64,000 nt of DNA, taken from NCBI GenBank assembly GCA_002331385.1, contig DCYB01000013.1:186001-250000 (forward strand), read 5' to 3'. The position numbers were made by a program, and so were the translations under genes. Origin of the DNA: Comamonadaceae bacterium UBA2121. GTDB lineage: Bacteria > Pseudomonadota > Gammaproteobacteria > Burkholderiales > Burkholderiaceae_C. This document shows positions 25,807 to 34,550 of the stretch, in pieces (position 1 is the stretch's first letter; the number at the start of each line of letters is the position of its first letter). The notes beneath the pieces were generated by a model that was given only the letters and a program-made list of their open reading frames with translations, searched no databases and had not been told where the DNA came from.

Positions 25807-26664
25807 TCAGCCTGCTGCGCGCTCGGCAGACTCCATGGTGTTCACGAGCAGCATGGTGATGGTCATCGGGCCGACACCACCGGGAACGGGGGTGATCCAG
25901 CCAGCCACTTCCTTCACGCCGTCGTAGTCCACGTCGCCGCAGAGCTTGCCTGCATCATCGCGGTTCATGCCCACGTCGATCACCACGGCACCCGGCTTCA
26001 CCATGTCGGCAGTAAGTACATTGCGCTTGCCGACGGCGGCTACCACAACATCGGCCTGGCGCGTCATGGCGCCCAGGTCGGCGGTTCCGCTGTGCGTGAT
26101 GGTGACGGTGGCGTTGGCTGCCAGCAGCATCATGGCCATGGGTTTGCCGACGATGTTGGAGCGGCCGATCACCACGGCGTGCTTGCCGCGCAGGTCCTTC
26201 ATGCCGATGGATTCCAGCATCTTCATGCAGCCATAAGGCGTGCATGCCTTGAAGCCGACTTCGCCCACCATCAGCGCTCCGGCGCTGGCAACGTGAAAGC
26301 CGTCCACGTCCTTGGCGGGCGAGATGGTTTCGATGACCTTGTGGTCGTCAATGTGCTTGGGCAACGGCAGTTGCACCAGAATGCCGTGGATGCTCGGGTC
26401 GTTGTTCAGCGCTTCGACGCGGGCGAGCAGTTCGGCCTCGGTCATCGCAGCATCGTACTTTTCCAGCACCGAATGGAAGCCCACTTCCTCGCAGGCCTTC
26501 ACCTTGTTGCGCACGTAGACCTGCGAGGCCTGGTTGTCGCCCACCAGAATCACAGCCAGACCCGGGGTGACGCCACTCTTGGCCCTCAGGGTGACCGCGC
26601 GGGCGGCCACCTCGGTGCGCAGTTGGGTGGAGAGGGCTTTACCGTCGATGATGTGGGCAGTCAT
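25807..26664 (-). CDS. folD: Methylenetetrahydrofolate dehydrogenase/cyclohydrolase
   Basis: A 285-residue bifunctional enzyme of one-carbon metabolism: NADP-dependent oxidation of 5,10-methylene-THF and its hydrolysis to 10-formyl-THF. Family motifs are VYVRNKVKACEEVGF with the catalytic Lys, ILVQLPLPKHI, KDVDGFH, GRSNIVGKPMAMML and PVPGGVGPMTITML. The start at 26664 gives the usual N-terminus. It stands upstream of prlC on the same strand. Confidence 0.97.
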   Translation of the reverse strand: MTAHIIDGKALSTQLRTEVAARAVTLRAKSGVTPGLAVILVGDNQASQVYVRNKVKACEEVGFHSVLEKYDAAMTEAELLARVEALNNDPSIHGILVQLPLPKHIDDHKVIETISPAKDVDGFHVASAGALMVGEVGFKACTPYGCMKMLESIGMKDLRGKHAVVIGRSNIVGKPMAMMLLAANATVTITHSGTADLGAMTRQADVVVAAVGKRNVLTADMVKPGAVVIDVGMNRDDAGKLCGDVDYDGVKEVAGWITPVPGGVGPMTITMLLVNTMESAERAAG

Positions 26665-26696
26665 GGTGCGAGTGTGCGATTGAGCAGGGTTGTGAA

Positions 26697-26736
26697 ATGA
26701 AAAAAAGCTGCCGCACTTTTCAGATGGCGGGCAGCT
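26697..26736 (-). terminator. Rho-independent terminator of the response-regulator gene
   Basis: A 9-bp stem with one bulged G (26706-26714 with 26727-26736) is followed on the minus strand by a run of T (complement of 26700-26706). It lies about 48 bases after the stop of the regulator gene and before folD. Confidence 0.85.
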
Positions 26737-26783
26737 CCTTGGTCGAAGCAAAGCGCTTATAGCGCATGGCGTTCGTGGTGTCG

Positions 26784-27407
26784 TCAGGCCTTGGCCGTTG
26801 GGCCGAGTGCAATCTTCAGGAGATCCGCCACGGTGTTGGCGTTGAGCTTTTCCATGATGTTGGCCCGGTGCGCCTCCACCGTCTTGATGCTGATGCCGAG
26901 GTCATCGGCGATCTGCTTGTTCAGGCGACCGGCAACGATGCGCTCGAGCACCTGCGACTCGCGGCCCGTGAGCTTGGAGAGCAGGGCGTCGCGGCTGGCC
27001 GCTTGCTGGTGACCGGCAAACGCCTCGCGTGCGTAGTCGAGCATGCGCTCGACCAGGGGAACGAGTTCGTCTTCGTTGAACGGTTTTTGAATGAAGTCGA
27101 GCGCGCCTTTCTTCATCGTGTTCACCGCCATGGGCACGTCGCCGTGGCCCGTAATGAACACGATCGGCAACGGGGAATTGCGCTCGATGAGGCGGTCCTG
27201 CAGTTCCAGACCTGTCATCCCACCCATACGGATGTCGACAATCAGGCAGGCGACTTCGCGGGGGTCATAACGTGCCAAAAACGATTCCGCTGAATCAAAG
27301 CAACGCACGCGGTAGTCTTTGCCTTCGAGTAACCATTGGAGGGAATCACGTACCGCTTCGTCGTCATCGACGACATAGATGGTGCCTTTTTTCGGGATCA
27401 AACTCAT
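26784..27407 (-). CDS. FixJ/TtrR-type response regulator
   Basis: A 207-residue regulator. The receiver domain (residues 1-125) has the acidic pocket VVDDDE, the phosphoacceptor Asp58 in LIVDIRMGG, and the conserved Lys in FIQKPFNEDEL. The C-terminal LuxR helix-turn-helix is LTGRESQVLERIVAGRLNKQ and ISIKTVEAHRANIMEKL. Its start overlaps the stop of the histidine kinase gene by ATGA, so the pair is co-translated. The divergent neighbour is the pyruvate dehydrogenase operon, a plausible but unproven target. Confidence 0.93.
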   Translation of the reverse strand: MSLIPKKGTIYVVDDDEAVRDSLQWLLEGKDYRVRCFDSAESFLARYDPREVACLIVDIRMGGMTGLELQDRLIERNSPLPIVFITGHGDVPMAVNTMKKGALDFIQKPFNEDELVPLVERMLDYAREAFAGHQQAASRDALLSKLTGRESQVLERIVAGRLNKQIADDLGISIKTVEAHRANIMEKLNANTVADLLKIALGPTAKA

Positions 27408-29953
27408 TCGATAGTCCTTGGCTTTGGCGTTGCTACAGAGTCAGTAGTGGCGTCCGCTGCTGATGTCAGCGGGAGCCAGAAAGAGAACCGGCACCCGGTT
27501 ACTTCGGTCCCATTGTAGATGTTCTCGGCATGCATTCTGCCGTGATGCGATTCAACGATGCTGCGGCACAAATTGAGACCTATGCCCATGCCTTCCTGCT
27601 TGGTCGAGAAAAAGGCCTCAAAAAGGTGAGCCAGCACCTCGGGCGCAAGCCCCTTGCCGGTGTCCTGCACGGAGAATTCGACCACGTTCTGGCCATCGAC
27701 GACCTTGGGCAACACACGCAATTCCACACTGCGGCGCGCGGCGGGGCGCTGGGCCTGATTGATGGACTCGGCGCCGTTCTTCATCAGGTTGATGAGCACC
27801 TGCTCGATCAGGATGGTGTCCGCCATCACCTTGGGCAGGCGCGCGGCAACGTAGTGTGTGAGGCGCACGCTGTTGCGCCGCAGTTCGATGTCGGCGAGTT
27901 CGACAGCTTCGTTGACGATGCTGTGCACGTCGGCCAGCGTCTGGTTGGGTTCGCTCTTTTTCACGAACTGGCGGATGCGCTGGATGATCTGCCCAGCGCG
28001 TTGCGCCTGATGCGCGGTTTTCTGCAAAACGTTGATCAGCATTTCTTCGCTGATCTGTTTGTTCTCGATGCGCGAGACCATGCCGCTGCAATAGTTGCTG
28101 ATGGCCGCGAGTGGCTGGTTCAACTCGTGTGCCACGCTCGAGGCCATCTCGCCCATGGTGATCAGGCGGCTGACGGATTGCGCGCGCTCGGCTTGCCGTG
28201 CGGCCTGTTCTTCGGCCAGACGGCGCGGTGTGATGTCGGTGGCAATCACCATTTGCGCAAGGCGGCCGTCCACCCAGTTGAGATAACGAGAACGCACTTC
28301 CAGCCACTTGCCCAGTTCGGGGCGGTAGATTTCCGCGTTCTCGCTGCGGGCGCTGGTGAGCGTGTCGGTCGGCAGGCCCATGAGGCCGTCCTCGTCGTCC
28401 ATGCTGTTGCTGTGATCGCTAGCGGGCAACACCCCGGCTTGCGCCACCAGCTCCAGATGCCCGTCCGTTTGCGAGCCAAACCATTGGCGGTACAGCCGGT
28501 TGGCAAATAGCAGTTCTGCGCTACCCAGCGGTGCCACCGAAACCGATGCATCCAGCGCCTCCAGCACCACGGTGAAGCGTTCGTGCGATGCGGTGAGTTG
28601 TTCGCGGATGCGGTTGGGCTCGGTGATGTCGGTCATCGAGGTCATCCAGCCTGTCTGACGACCCTTGGCGTCCACCAGCGGCGAGACGTACAGCCGCGCA
28701 TCGAAGATGGAGCCGCTCTTTCGCTTCACGCGCGCTTGAAAACCACCCGGCACGCCTTTGCCCGACAGCTCGTCGTTTGTCTTGGCCTGAAAGGTCTCGT
28801 GATCGGAATCGGGCCAGTAGGAATAGGGCGGTGTCTGACCGACCAACTCCGGCTCGCTCCAGCCGGTCATCTGGCAGAACGCGGCGTTCACGTAAGTGAT
28901 GCGCCCTTGCATGTCCACGGCGCGCATGCCAGTGAGGATGGAGTTTTCCATCGCGCGCCGGAAGTTGGTTTCCGACACCAGCGCCTGTTGCGCCTGCATG
29001 CGACGGCGTGTGTGCCGCCACGTGGCGATCAGCAACCAAGCGGTCATCGCCGACAGCGCGCCGACGAGCCAGAACAGGCCGCTGCCCACCACGCCCAGCG
29101 AGGTGCGATAAGCCTGCGCGCGCAGCAGCAGGCCGTTGCCCACGGGCGAGACCGGCACTTCATACGCATTCGCGCGCAAATCACTGGTCAGCAACCGCCC
29201 TTTGCGGGGCGCGAGCGGAGTGCCCGCCAACACCTGCCCACGGCCGTCGAGCATGGTGACGCCGTAGCGCGCAAGAATTTCCGTCGGGGCGCCGTAGCGC
29301 AACAGGCTGTCGATGGAGTATTCGCTCAGCACTGTGCCGGTGAACTTGCCTTGCGTGGACAGCGGCACCTGCAATTGCAGCAGCGGCGCAGCGTCGTCCG
29401 CCTTGCCCAGCGGCTGTGAATACACCGGCTGCTGCATGTCCCGCGCGAGCGAGAAGGTGTCCGCCGTATCGCCCGGCTTGATGGATTCACCCACCACGCG
29501 CAGTTGGCCGCTGGACAACGTGGGCGCGGCCTGGCTGGCGCGAATGCGCATGCGGTCGTCGATCCAGGTGACGGCCTGCAGTTCGGGATATTGGCTGATG
29601 AGGGCTTCGGCGCGGCGATCGAACTCGGCGCGGTCCAGATCCTGATTGGAGACATCACGCGCAATGCGCATGATCTGCTCTTGCCGCTCCAGCAAGCGCA
29701 GGCGCACGCGCTGCTGGGCGTACTCCACATCTCGTTTCAAAGCTTCGCGCTCGCGCTCCACTTCTTCCGTGCGCAAATACCAGAAAGCTGCCACGATGGC
29801 AGCAAGAAACATCAAAACGGCCGCGAGCGGCGCCAAGACGGCGAATCTATCCTGTCGATGTGGGGATAGGCTTCTCCACCAAGTACGCCACCAGCGCACT
29901 GGGGTTTTTAATGTCTCTGTGGTTTGTTTTCCCACTATTTCGGAGGGTTGCAT
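27404..29953 (-). CDS. Membrane PAS-domain sensor histidine kinase
   Basis: An 849-residue kinase. A first membrane segment at about 37-60 (VLAPLAAVLMFLAAIVAAF) and a second at about 287-311 (LFWLVGALSAMTAWLLIA) bracket a periplasmic region of some 225 residues that looks like a double Cache sensor. Two cytoplasmic PAS domains follow (about 330-440 and 455-580). The HisKA box is VAHELNQPLAAISNY, and the ATPase domain has LINLMKNGAESI, FSVQDTGKGLAPE and EGMGIGLNLCRSI. The architecture is the DctB/TtrS/FixL type, suggesting a small carboxylate or similar external ligand. It is co-transcribed with the FixJ-type regulator. Confidence 0.93.
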   Translation of the reverse strand: MQPSEIVGKQTTETLKTPVRWWRTWWRSLSPHRQDRFAVLAPLAAVLMFLAAIVAAFWYLRTEEVEREREALKRDVEYAQQRVRLRLLERQEQIMRIARDVSNQDLDRAEFDRRAEALISQYPELQAVTWIDDRMRIRASQAAPTLSSGQLRVVGESIKPGDTADTFSLARDMQQPVYSQPLGKADDAAPLLQLQVPLSTQGKFTGTVLSEYSIDSLLRYGAPTEILARYGVTMLDGRGQVLAGTPLAPRKGRLLTSDLRANAYEVPVSPVGNGLLLRAQAYRTSLGVVGSGLFWLVGALSAMTAWLLIATWRHTRRRMQAQQALVSETNFRRAMENSILTGMRAVDMQGRITYVNAAFCQMTGWSEPELVGQTPPYSYWPDSDHETFQAKTNDELSGKGVPGGFQARVKRKSGSIFDARLYVSPLVDAKGRQTGWMTSMTDITEPNRIREQLTASHERFTVVLEALDASVSVAPLGSAELLFANRLYRQWFGSQTDGHLELVAQAGVLPASDHSNSMDDEDGLMGLPTDTLTSARSENAEIYRPELGKWLEVRSRYLNWVDGRLAQMVIATDITPRRLAEEQAARQAERAQSVSRLITMGEMASSVAHELNQPLAAISNYCSGMVSRIENKQISEEMLINVLQKTAHQAQRAGQIIQRIRQFVKKSEPNQTLADVHSIVNEAVELADIELRRNSVRLTHYVAARLPKVMADTILIEQVLINLMKNGAESINQAQRPAARRSVELRVLPKVVDGQNVVEFSVQDTGKGLAPEVLAHLFEAFFSTKQEGMGIGLNLCRSIVESHHGRMHAENIYNGTEVTGCRFSFWLPLTSAADATTDSVATPKPRTIE

Positions 29954-29999
29954 CCCCCCAAGTTTAAGTGTGTTTAGAAGGACATTTCATACGAAGAAA

Positions 30000-30073
30000 A
30001 ATTGTGCATTTGCAGCAATATTTCATATAGCAAAAAGTGATAGCACAATTCGAAATTTTCGGGAATTTGTGCG
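30000..30073. promoter_or_regulatory. AT-rich divergent control region with inverted repeats
   Basis: In the 177-base gap between the sensor kinase and aceE there is an inverted pair AATTGTGC (30000-30007) and GCACAATT (30043-30050), a perfect palindrome CGAAA-T-TTTCG (30051-30061), and a third near-copy, ATTTGTGC (30066-30073). The stretch is far more AT-rich than its surroundings. Position suggests operators for aceE, for the two-component genes, or for both. Binding is not shown. Confidence 0.5.
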
Positions 30074-30130
30074 AAACTCGCATTCGTTTTATGGTTTTAC
30101 CCAGCAATTCTTAAGTCAAGGAGGCATGGC

Positions 30131-32827
30131 ATGGCAGATGCAACGCAAAACAAGTCCGGCAAGACTGTCGACCCGCAAGAAACACGTGAGTGGATGGATG
30201 CGCTGTCCGCCGTCATCGACCGTGAAGGTGCCGATTACGCGCACCAACTGATTGAAGAATTGCTGGAGCATGCGCGCGAAAGCAGCATCGACATGCCGTT
30301 CTCGGCCAACACCGGTTATGTCAACACCATCGAGCCTGATCAGGAAGCGCGTTGCCCCGGCAACCTTTATATCGAAGGCCGTCTGCGCGCCTACATGCGC
30401 TGGAACGCCATGGCCATGGTCGTCAAGGCCAACCGCATTCACCCGCCAGAAGGTGGCGATCTGGGCGGCCACATCGGCTCGTTCGCGTCGCTGGCGAACA
30501 TGTTCGCGGCGGGTTTCAACCATTTCTGGCATGCCGAAAACGAAAACCACGGCGGCGACTGCCTGTTCATCCAGGGCCACGTGTCGCCCGGCATCTATGC
30601 GCGCGCCTACCTGGAAGGCCGCATCACTGAAGAACAACTGCTGAACTTCCGCCAGGAAGTGGACGGCAAGGGCCTGTCGAGCTATCCGCACCCCAAGCTG
30701 ATGCCCAACTTCTGGCAGTTCCCCACGGTGTCGATGGGTCTGGGCCCGCTGATGGCGATCTATCAGGCGCGCTTCCTCAAGTACCTGCATGCACGCGGCA
30801 TTGCCAACACCGAAAACCGCAAGGTCTGGGTGTTCTGCGGCGACGGTGAAATGGACGAGGTGGAATCGCTCGGCGCCATCGGCCTGGCCGCGCGCGAGAA
30901 CCTTGACAACCTGATCTTCGTGATCAACTGCAACCTGCAGCGTCTGGATGGCCCGGTGCGTGGCAACGGCAAGATCATCCAGGAGTTGGAGGGCGAATTC
31001 CGTGGCTCCGGCTGGAACGTCATCAAGCTCATCTGGGGCAAGGGGTGGGATGAGCTGCTCGCCAAGGACAAGGACGGCGCGCTGCGCAAGGTCATGATGG
31101 AGTGCAACGACGGCGACTATCAGTCGTTCAAGGCCAACGACGGCGCCTATGTGCGCAAGAACTTCTTTGGCCGCGATCCGCGCACGCTGAAGCTGGTCGA
31201 GCACATGAGCGACGACGAGATCTGGGAGCTGCGCCGTGGTGGTCACGACGCGCAGAAGGTGTATGCCGCGTTCGACGCCGCCAACAAGCACCAGGGCCAG
31301 CCCACCGTGCTGCTGGTGAAAACCGTCAAGGGCTTCGGCATGGGCAAGATCGGTGAGGGCAAGAACACCGTACACCAGACCAAGAAGCTGGGCGACGAGG
31401 ACATCAAGGCCTTCCGCGATCGCTTCAACATCCCGATCCCGGACAGCCAGATTGGCGACATCCCGTTTTACAAGCCGGCGGACGACACCCCCGAAATCCG
31501 CTACCTGCACGAGCGTCGCAAGGCGCTGGGCGGCTATCTGCCCCATCGCCGTGAAAAGGCCGACGAGCAGTTCACCATTCCGCCGCTCGACACCTTCAAG
31601 GCCGTGCTGGAGCCCACGCCGGAAGGCCGTGAAATCTCCACCACGCAGGCCTACGTGCGCTTCCTCACGCAACTGCTGCGCGACAAGGAAATCGGCCCGC
31701 GCGTCGTGCCCATCCTCGTGGACGAAGCACGCACGTTCGGCATGGAAGGCCTGTTCCGCCAGATCGGCATCTACAACCCGCACGGCCAGCAGTACACACC
31801 TGTCGACAAGGACCAGGTCATGTACTACAAGGAAGACGTGAAGGGCCAGATCCTGCAGGAAGGCATCAACGAAGCGGGCGGTATGTCCAGCTGGATTGCG
31901 GCGGCGACCAGCTACAGCCACAGCAACCGCATCATGATTCCGTTCTACATCTACTACTCGATGTTCGGCTTCCAGCGCGTAGGCGATCTGGCATGGGCTG
32001 CGGGTGACCTGCAGGCGCGCGGTTTCCTGCTCGGCGGCACCTCGGGCCGCACCACGCTGAATGGCGAAGGTCTGCAGCACGAAGACGGCCACAGCCACAT
32101 CCTGGCCAACACGATTCCCAACTGCATCAGCTACGACCCGACCTTCGCGCACGAAGTCGCGGTCATCATGCATGAGGGCCTGCGCCGCATGGTGCAGAAC
32201 CAGGAAAACGTCTTCTATTACATCTCGCTGCTGAACGAGAACTACGCCATGCCCGGCCTCACCGCGGGCACGGAAGAGAAGATCCTCAAGGGCATGTACC
32301 TGTGCAAGGCGGGCGGTGCGGGCGATATGCGCGTGCAGTTGCTCGGCTCCGGCACCATCTTGCGTGAGTCCTTCTTTGCGCAGGAATTGCTGGCGAACGA
32401 CTGGGGCGTGGCCGCCGACGTGTGGAGCTGCCCGAGCTTCAACGAACTCACGCGCGACGGCCAGGAAGCCGAGCGCTGGAATATGCTGCATCCGCTGGAA
32501 GAGCCCAAGGTGCCGTTCGTCACGCGCGAGCTGGGCAACAGCACCGGCCCGATCGTGGCATCGACCGACTACATGAAGGCGTACTCCGAGCAGATCCGTC
32601 CGTACATCCCCAAGGATCGCCCGTACAAGGTGCTGGGCACGGACGGCTTTGGCCGCTCGGACTTCCGCCACAAGCTGCGCGAGCACTTCGAAGTGGACCG
32701 CCACTACATCGTGCTGGCCGCGCTCACGGGTCTCGTGGAAGAGGGCAAGCTGCCTGCGCAGAAGCTCGCCGACGCGATTGCCAAGTACGGCATCAAGACC
32801 GAAAAAATCAACCCGCTCCACGCCTGA
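30131..32827 (+). CDS. aceE: Pyruvate dehydrogenase E1 component, homodimeric
   Basis: An 898-residue thiamine-diphosphate enzyme that decarboxylates pyruvate and acetylates the lipoyl groups of E2. The opening EWMDALSAVIDREG, GGHIGSFASLANM, the thiamine-binding FCGDGEMDEVESLGAIG, and GRTTLNGEGLQHEDGHSH are standard for the alpha2-type E1. The length matches E. coli AceE. AAGGAGG precedes the ATG at 30131; a second ATG 5 bases earlier is out of frame. It leads the operon aceE-aceF-lpdA. The upstream region holds the inverted repeats described separately. Confidence 0.98.
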   Translation: MADATQNKSGKTVDPQETREWMDALSAVIDREGADYAHQLIEELLEHARESSIDMPFSANTGYVNTIEPDQEARCPGNLYIEGRLRAYMRWNAMAMVVKANRIHPPEGGDLGGHIGSFASLANMFAAGFNHFWHAENENHGGDCLFIQGHVSPGIYARAYLEGRITEEQLLNFRQEVDGKGLSSYPHPKLMPNFWQFPTVSMGLGPLMAIYQARFLKYLHARGIANTENRKVWVFCGDGEMDEVESLGAIGLAARENLDNLIFVINCNLQRLDGPVRGNGKIIQELEGEFRGSGWNVIKLIWGKGWDELLAKDKDGALRKVMMECNDGDYQSFKANDGAYVRKNFFGRDPRTLKLVEHMSDDEIWELRRGGHDAQKVYAAFDAANKHQGQPTVLLVKTVKGFGMGKIGEGKNTVHQTKKLGDEDIKAFRDRFNIPIPDSQIGDIPFYKPADDTPEIRYLHERRKALGGYLPHRREKADEQFTIPPLDTFKAVLEPTPEGREISTTQAYVRFLTQLLRDKEIGPRVVPILVDEARTFGMEGLFRQIGIYNPHGQQYTPVDKDQVMYYKEDVKGQILQEGINEAGGMSSWIAAATSYSHSNRIMIPFYIYYSMFGFQRVGDLAWAAGDLQARGFLLGGTSGRTTLNGEGLQHEDGHSHILANTIPNCISYDPTFAHEVAVIMHEGLRRMVQNQENVFYYISLLNENYAMPGLTAGTEEKILKGMYLCKAGGAGDMRVQLLGSGTILRESFFAQELLANDWGVAADVWSCPSFNELTRDGQEAERWNMLHPLEEPKVPFVTRELGNSTGPIVASTDYMKAYSEQIRPYIPKDRPYKVLGTDGFGRSDFRHKLREHFEVDRHYIVLAALTGLVEEGKLPAQKLADAIAKYGIKTEKINPLHA

Positions 32828-32848
32828 TAGCCGAAGGGAGACACAAAC

Positions 32849-34537
32849 ATGGCATTGACAGAAATTAAAGTCCCGGACATCGGCGATTTCGCGGAAGTGG
32901 GCGTGATCGAAGTGCTCGTCAAGCCGGGCGACACGGTGGCTGTGGAGCAATCGCTCATCACCGTTGAATCCGACAAAGCATCGATGGAAATTCCATCGAG
33001 CCACGCGGGCGTGGTGAAGGAGCTCAAGGTTGCCGTGGGCGACAAGGTCAAGGAAGGTTCGGTCGTGCTGATGCTGGAGACATCAGGTGATGCCGCAGCG
33101 CCCGCACCTGAGCAGGCACCGGCACCGGCAGCGCAGGCCCCCGCGCCAGCACCTGCGGCGGCTCCTGCAGCCCCCGCCGCACCTGCCGCAGCACCGGCCG
33201 CAGCGACGACCATGGACATCAAGGTGCCGGACATTGGCGACTTCAAGGACGTCGCCGTGATCGAGCTGCTGGTCAAGGCCGGCGACACGGTCACCGCCGA
33301 GCAGTCGCTGTTCACCGTGGAGTCGGACAAGGCGTCGATGGAGATTCCATCCCCCGCAGCGGGCACGATCACCGCGCTCACGCTCAAGGTGGGTGACAAG
33401 GTGAACGTGGGCGACGTGGTCGGCCAGATGAGCGCGCAAGGCGCCGCAGCCCCCGCCGCTGCGCCTGCTGCACCTGCACCTGCGGCACCTGCTGCAGCGC
33501 CAGCCGCCGCTGCTCCGGCCTCCGCGCCTGCGGCCGCACCGGCAGCCGCAACCGCCTCCGTGCCCGCGCACAACCCGACGGTGCCGCCATCCGCAGGTCT
33601 GCCGTATGCATCGCCTTCGGTGCGCAAGTTCGCTCGCGAACTGGGCGTGCCGTTGGAAGAGGTGAAGGGCTCAGGCAACAAGGGCCGCATCACGGCAGAA
33701 GACGTGCAAGCCTTCACCAAGCAGGTGATGAGCGGTGCGGTGCAGACCAAGGCACAAGCCTCGTCGGCGCCCAAGGGCGGCTCGGGCGTGGGTCTCGATC
33801 TGCTGCCTTGGCCCAAGGTGGACTTTGCCAAATTCGGGCCTGTGGAGCGCAAGGAGCTTTCGCGCATCAAGAAGATTTCGGGCGCGAACCTGCTGCGCAA
33901 CTGGGTGATGATTCCCCACGTCACCAACAACGACGAGGCCGACATCACCGATCTGGAAGCCTTCCGCGTGCAAACCAACGCCGAGAGCGCGAAGGCCAAG
34001 AGCGACGTCAAGGTGACGATGCTGGCATTCGTGATCAAGGCCGTGGTGGCAGCACTCAAGAAGTTCCCCGAGTTCAACGCATCGCTGGACGGCGACACGC
34101 TGGTCTACAAGCAGTACTACCACATCGGCTTTGCGGCGGACACGCCCAACGGCCTCGTGGTGCCGGTGCTCAAGGACGCGGACAAGAAGGGCATCCTGCA
34201 GATCAGCCAGGAAATGGGCGAGCTCGCCAAGAAGGCACGCGACGGCAAGCTGGGCGCGGCCGACATGCAGGGCGGTTGCTTCTCCATCAGTTCGCTGGGC
34301 GGCATTGGTGGCACCCACTTCACGCCGATCATCAACGCGCCTGAAGTCGCCATCCTCGGCCTGTCGCGCTCGGCCATGAAGCCGGTGTGGAACGAAGACA
34401 AGGAAAAGTTCGTGCCGCGTCTCACGCTGCCGCTGTCGCTGTCGTACGACCACCGCGTGATCGACGGCGCCGCTGCTGCGCGTTTCAACGCCTATCTGGG
34501 CCAGGTGCTGGCGGACTACCGCCGCATCCTGCTGTAA
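32849..34537 (+). CDS. aceF: Dihydrolipoamide acetyltransferase (E2)
   Basis: A 562-residue E2 core protein. Two lipoyl domains (residues about 1-75 and 125-200) each carry the lipoylated Lys in ESDKASMEIP; Ala/Pro-rich linkers separate them. A peripheral-subunit-binding domain follows (SVRKFARELGVPLEEVKGSG), then the catalytic acyltransferase domain ending with SYDHRVIDGAAAARF, which holds the active-site His and Asp. It transfers the acetyl group to CoA. It begins 21 bases after aceE. Confidence 0.97.
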   Translation: MALTEIKVPDIGDFAEVGVIEVLVKPGDTVAVEQSLITVESDKASMEIPSSHAGVVKELKVAVGDKVKEGSVVLMLETSGDAAAPAPEQAPAPAAQAPAPAPAAAPAAPAAPAAAPAAATTMDIKVPDIGDFKDVAVIELLVKAGDTVTAEQSLFTVESDKASMEIPSPAAGTITALTLKVGDKVNVGDVVGQMSAQGAAAPAAAPAAPAPAAPAAAPAAAAPASAPAAAPAAATASVPAHNPTVPPSAGLPYASPSVRKFARELGVPLEEVKGSGNKGRITAEDVQAFTKQVMSGAVQTKAQASSAPKGGSGVGLDLLPWPKVDFAKFGPVERKELSRIKKISGANLLRNWVMIPHVTNNDEADITDLEAFRVQTNAESAKAKSDVKVTMLAFVIKAVVAALKKFPEFNASLDGDTLVYKQYYHIGFAADTPNGLVVPVLKDADKKGILQISQEMGELAKKARDGKLGAADMQGGCFSISSLGGIGGTHFTPIINAPEVAILGLSRSAMKPVWNEDKEKFVPRLTLPLSLSYDHRVIDGAAAARFNAYLGQVLADYRRILL

Positions 34538-34550
34538 GGGGACCGACACC

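Noticed and set aside
23935..26700. Open frame of about 920 codons on the plus strand
   Set aside because: It lies opposite prlC and folD, is rich in His/Arg/Gly/Val of the kind produced by antisense reading of GC-rich genes, and shows no motif.
30116..33004. Open frame of about 960 codons on the minus strand
   Set aside because: It is antisense to aceE and aceF, which are certain genes; no domain is recognisable.
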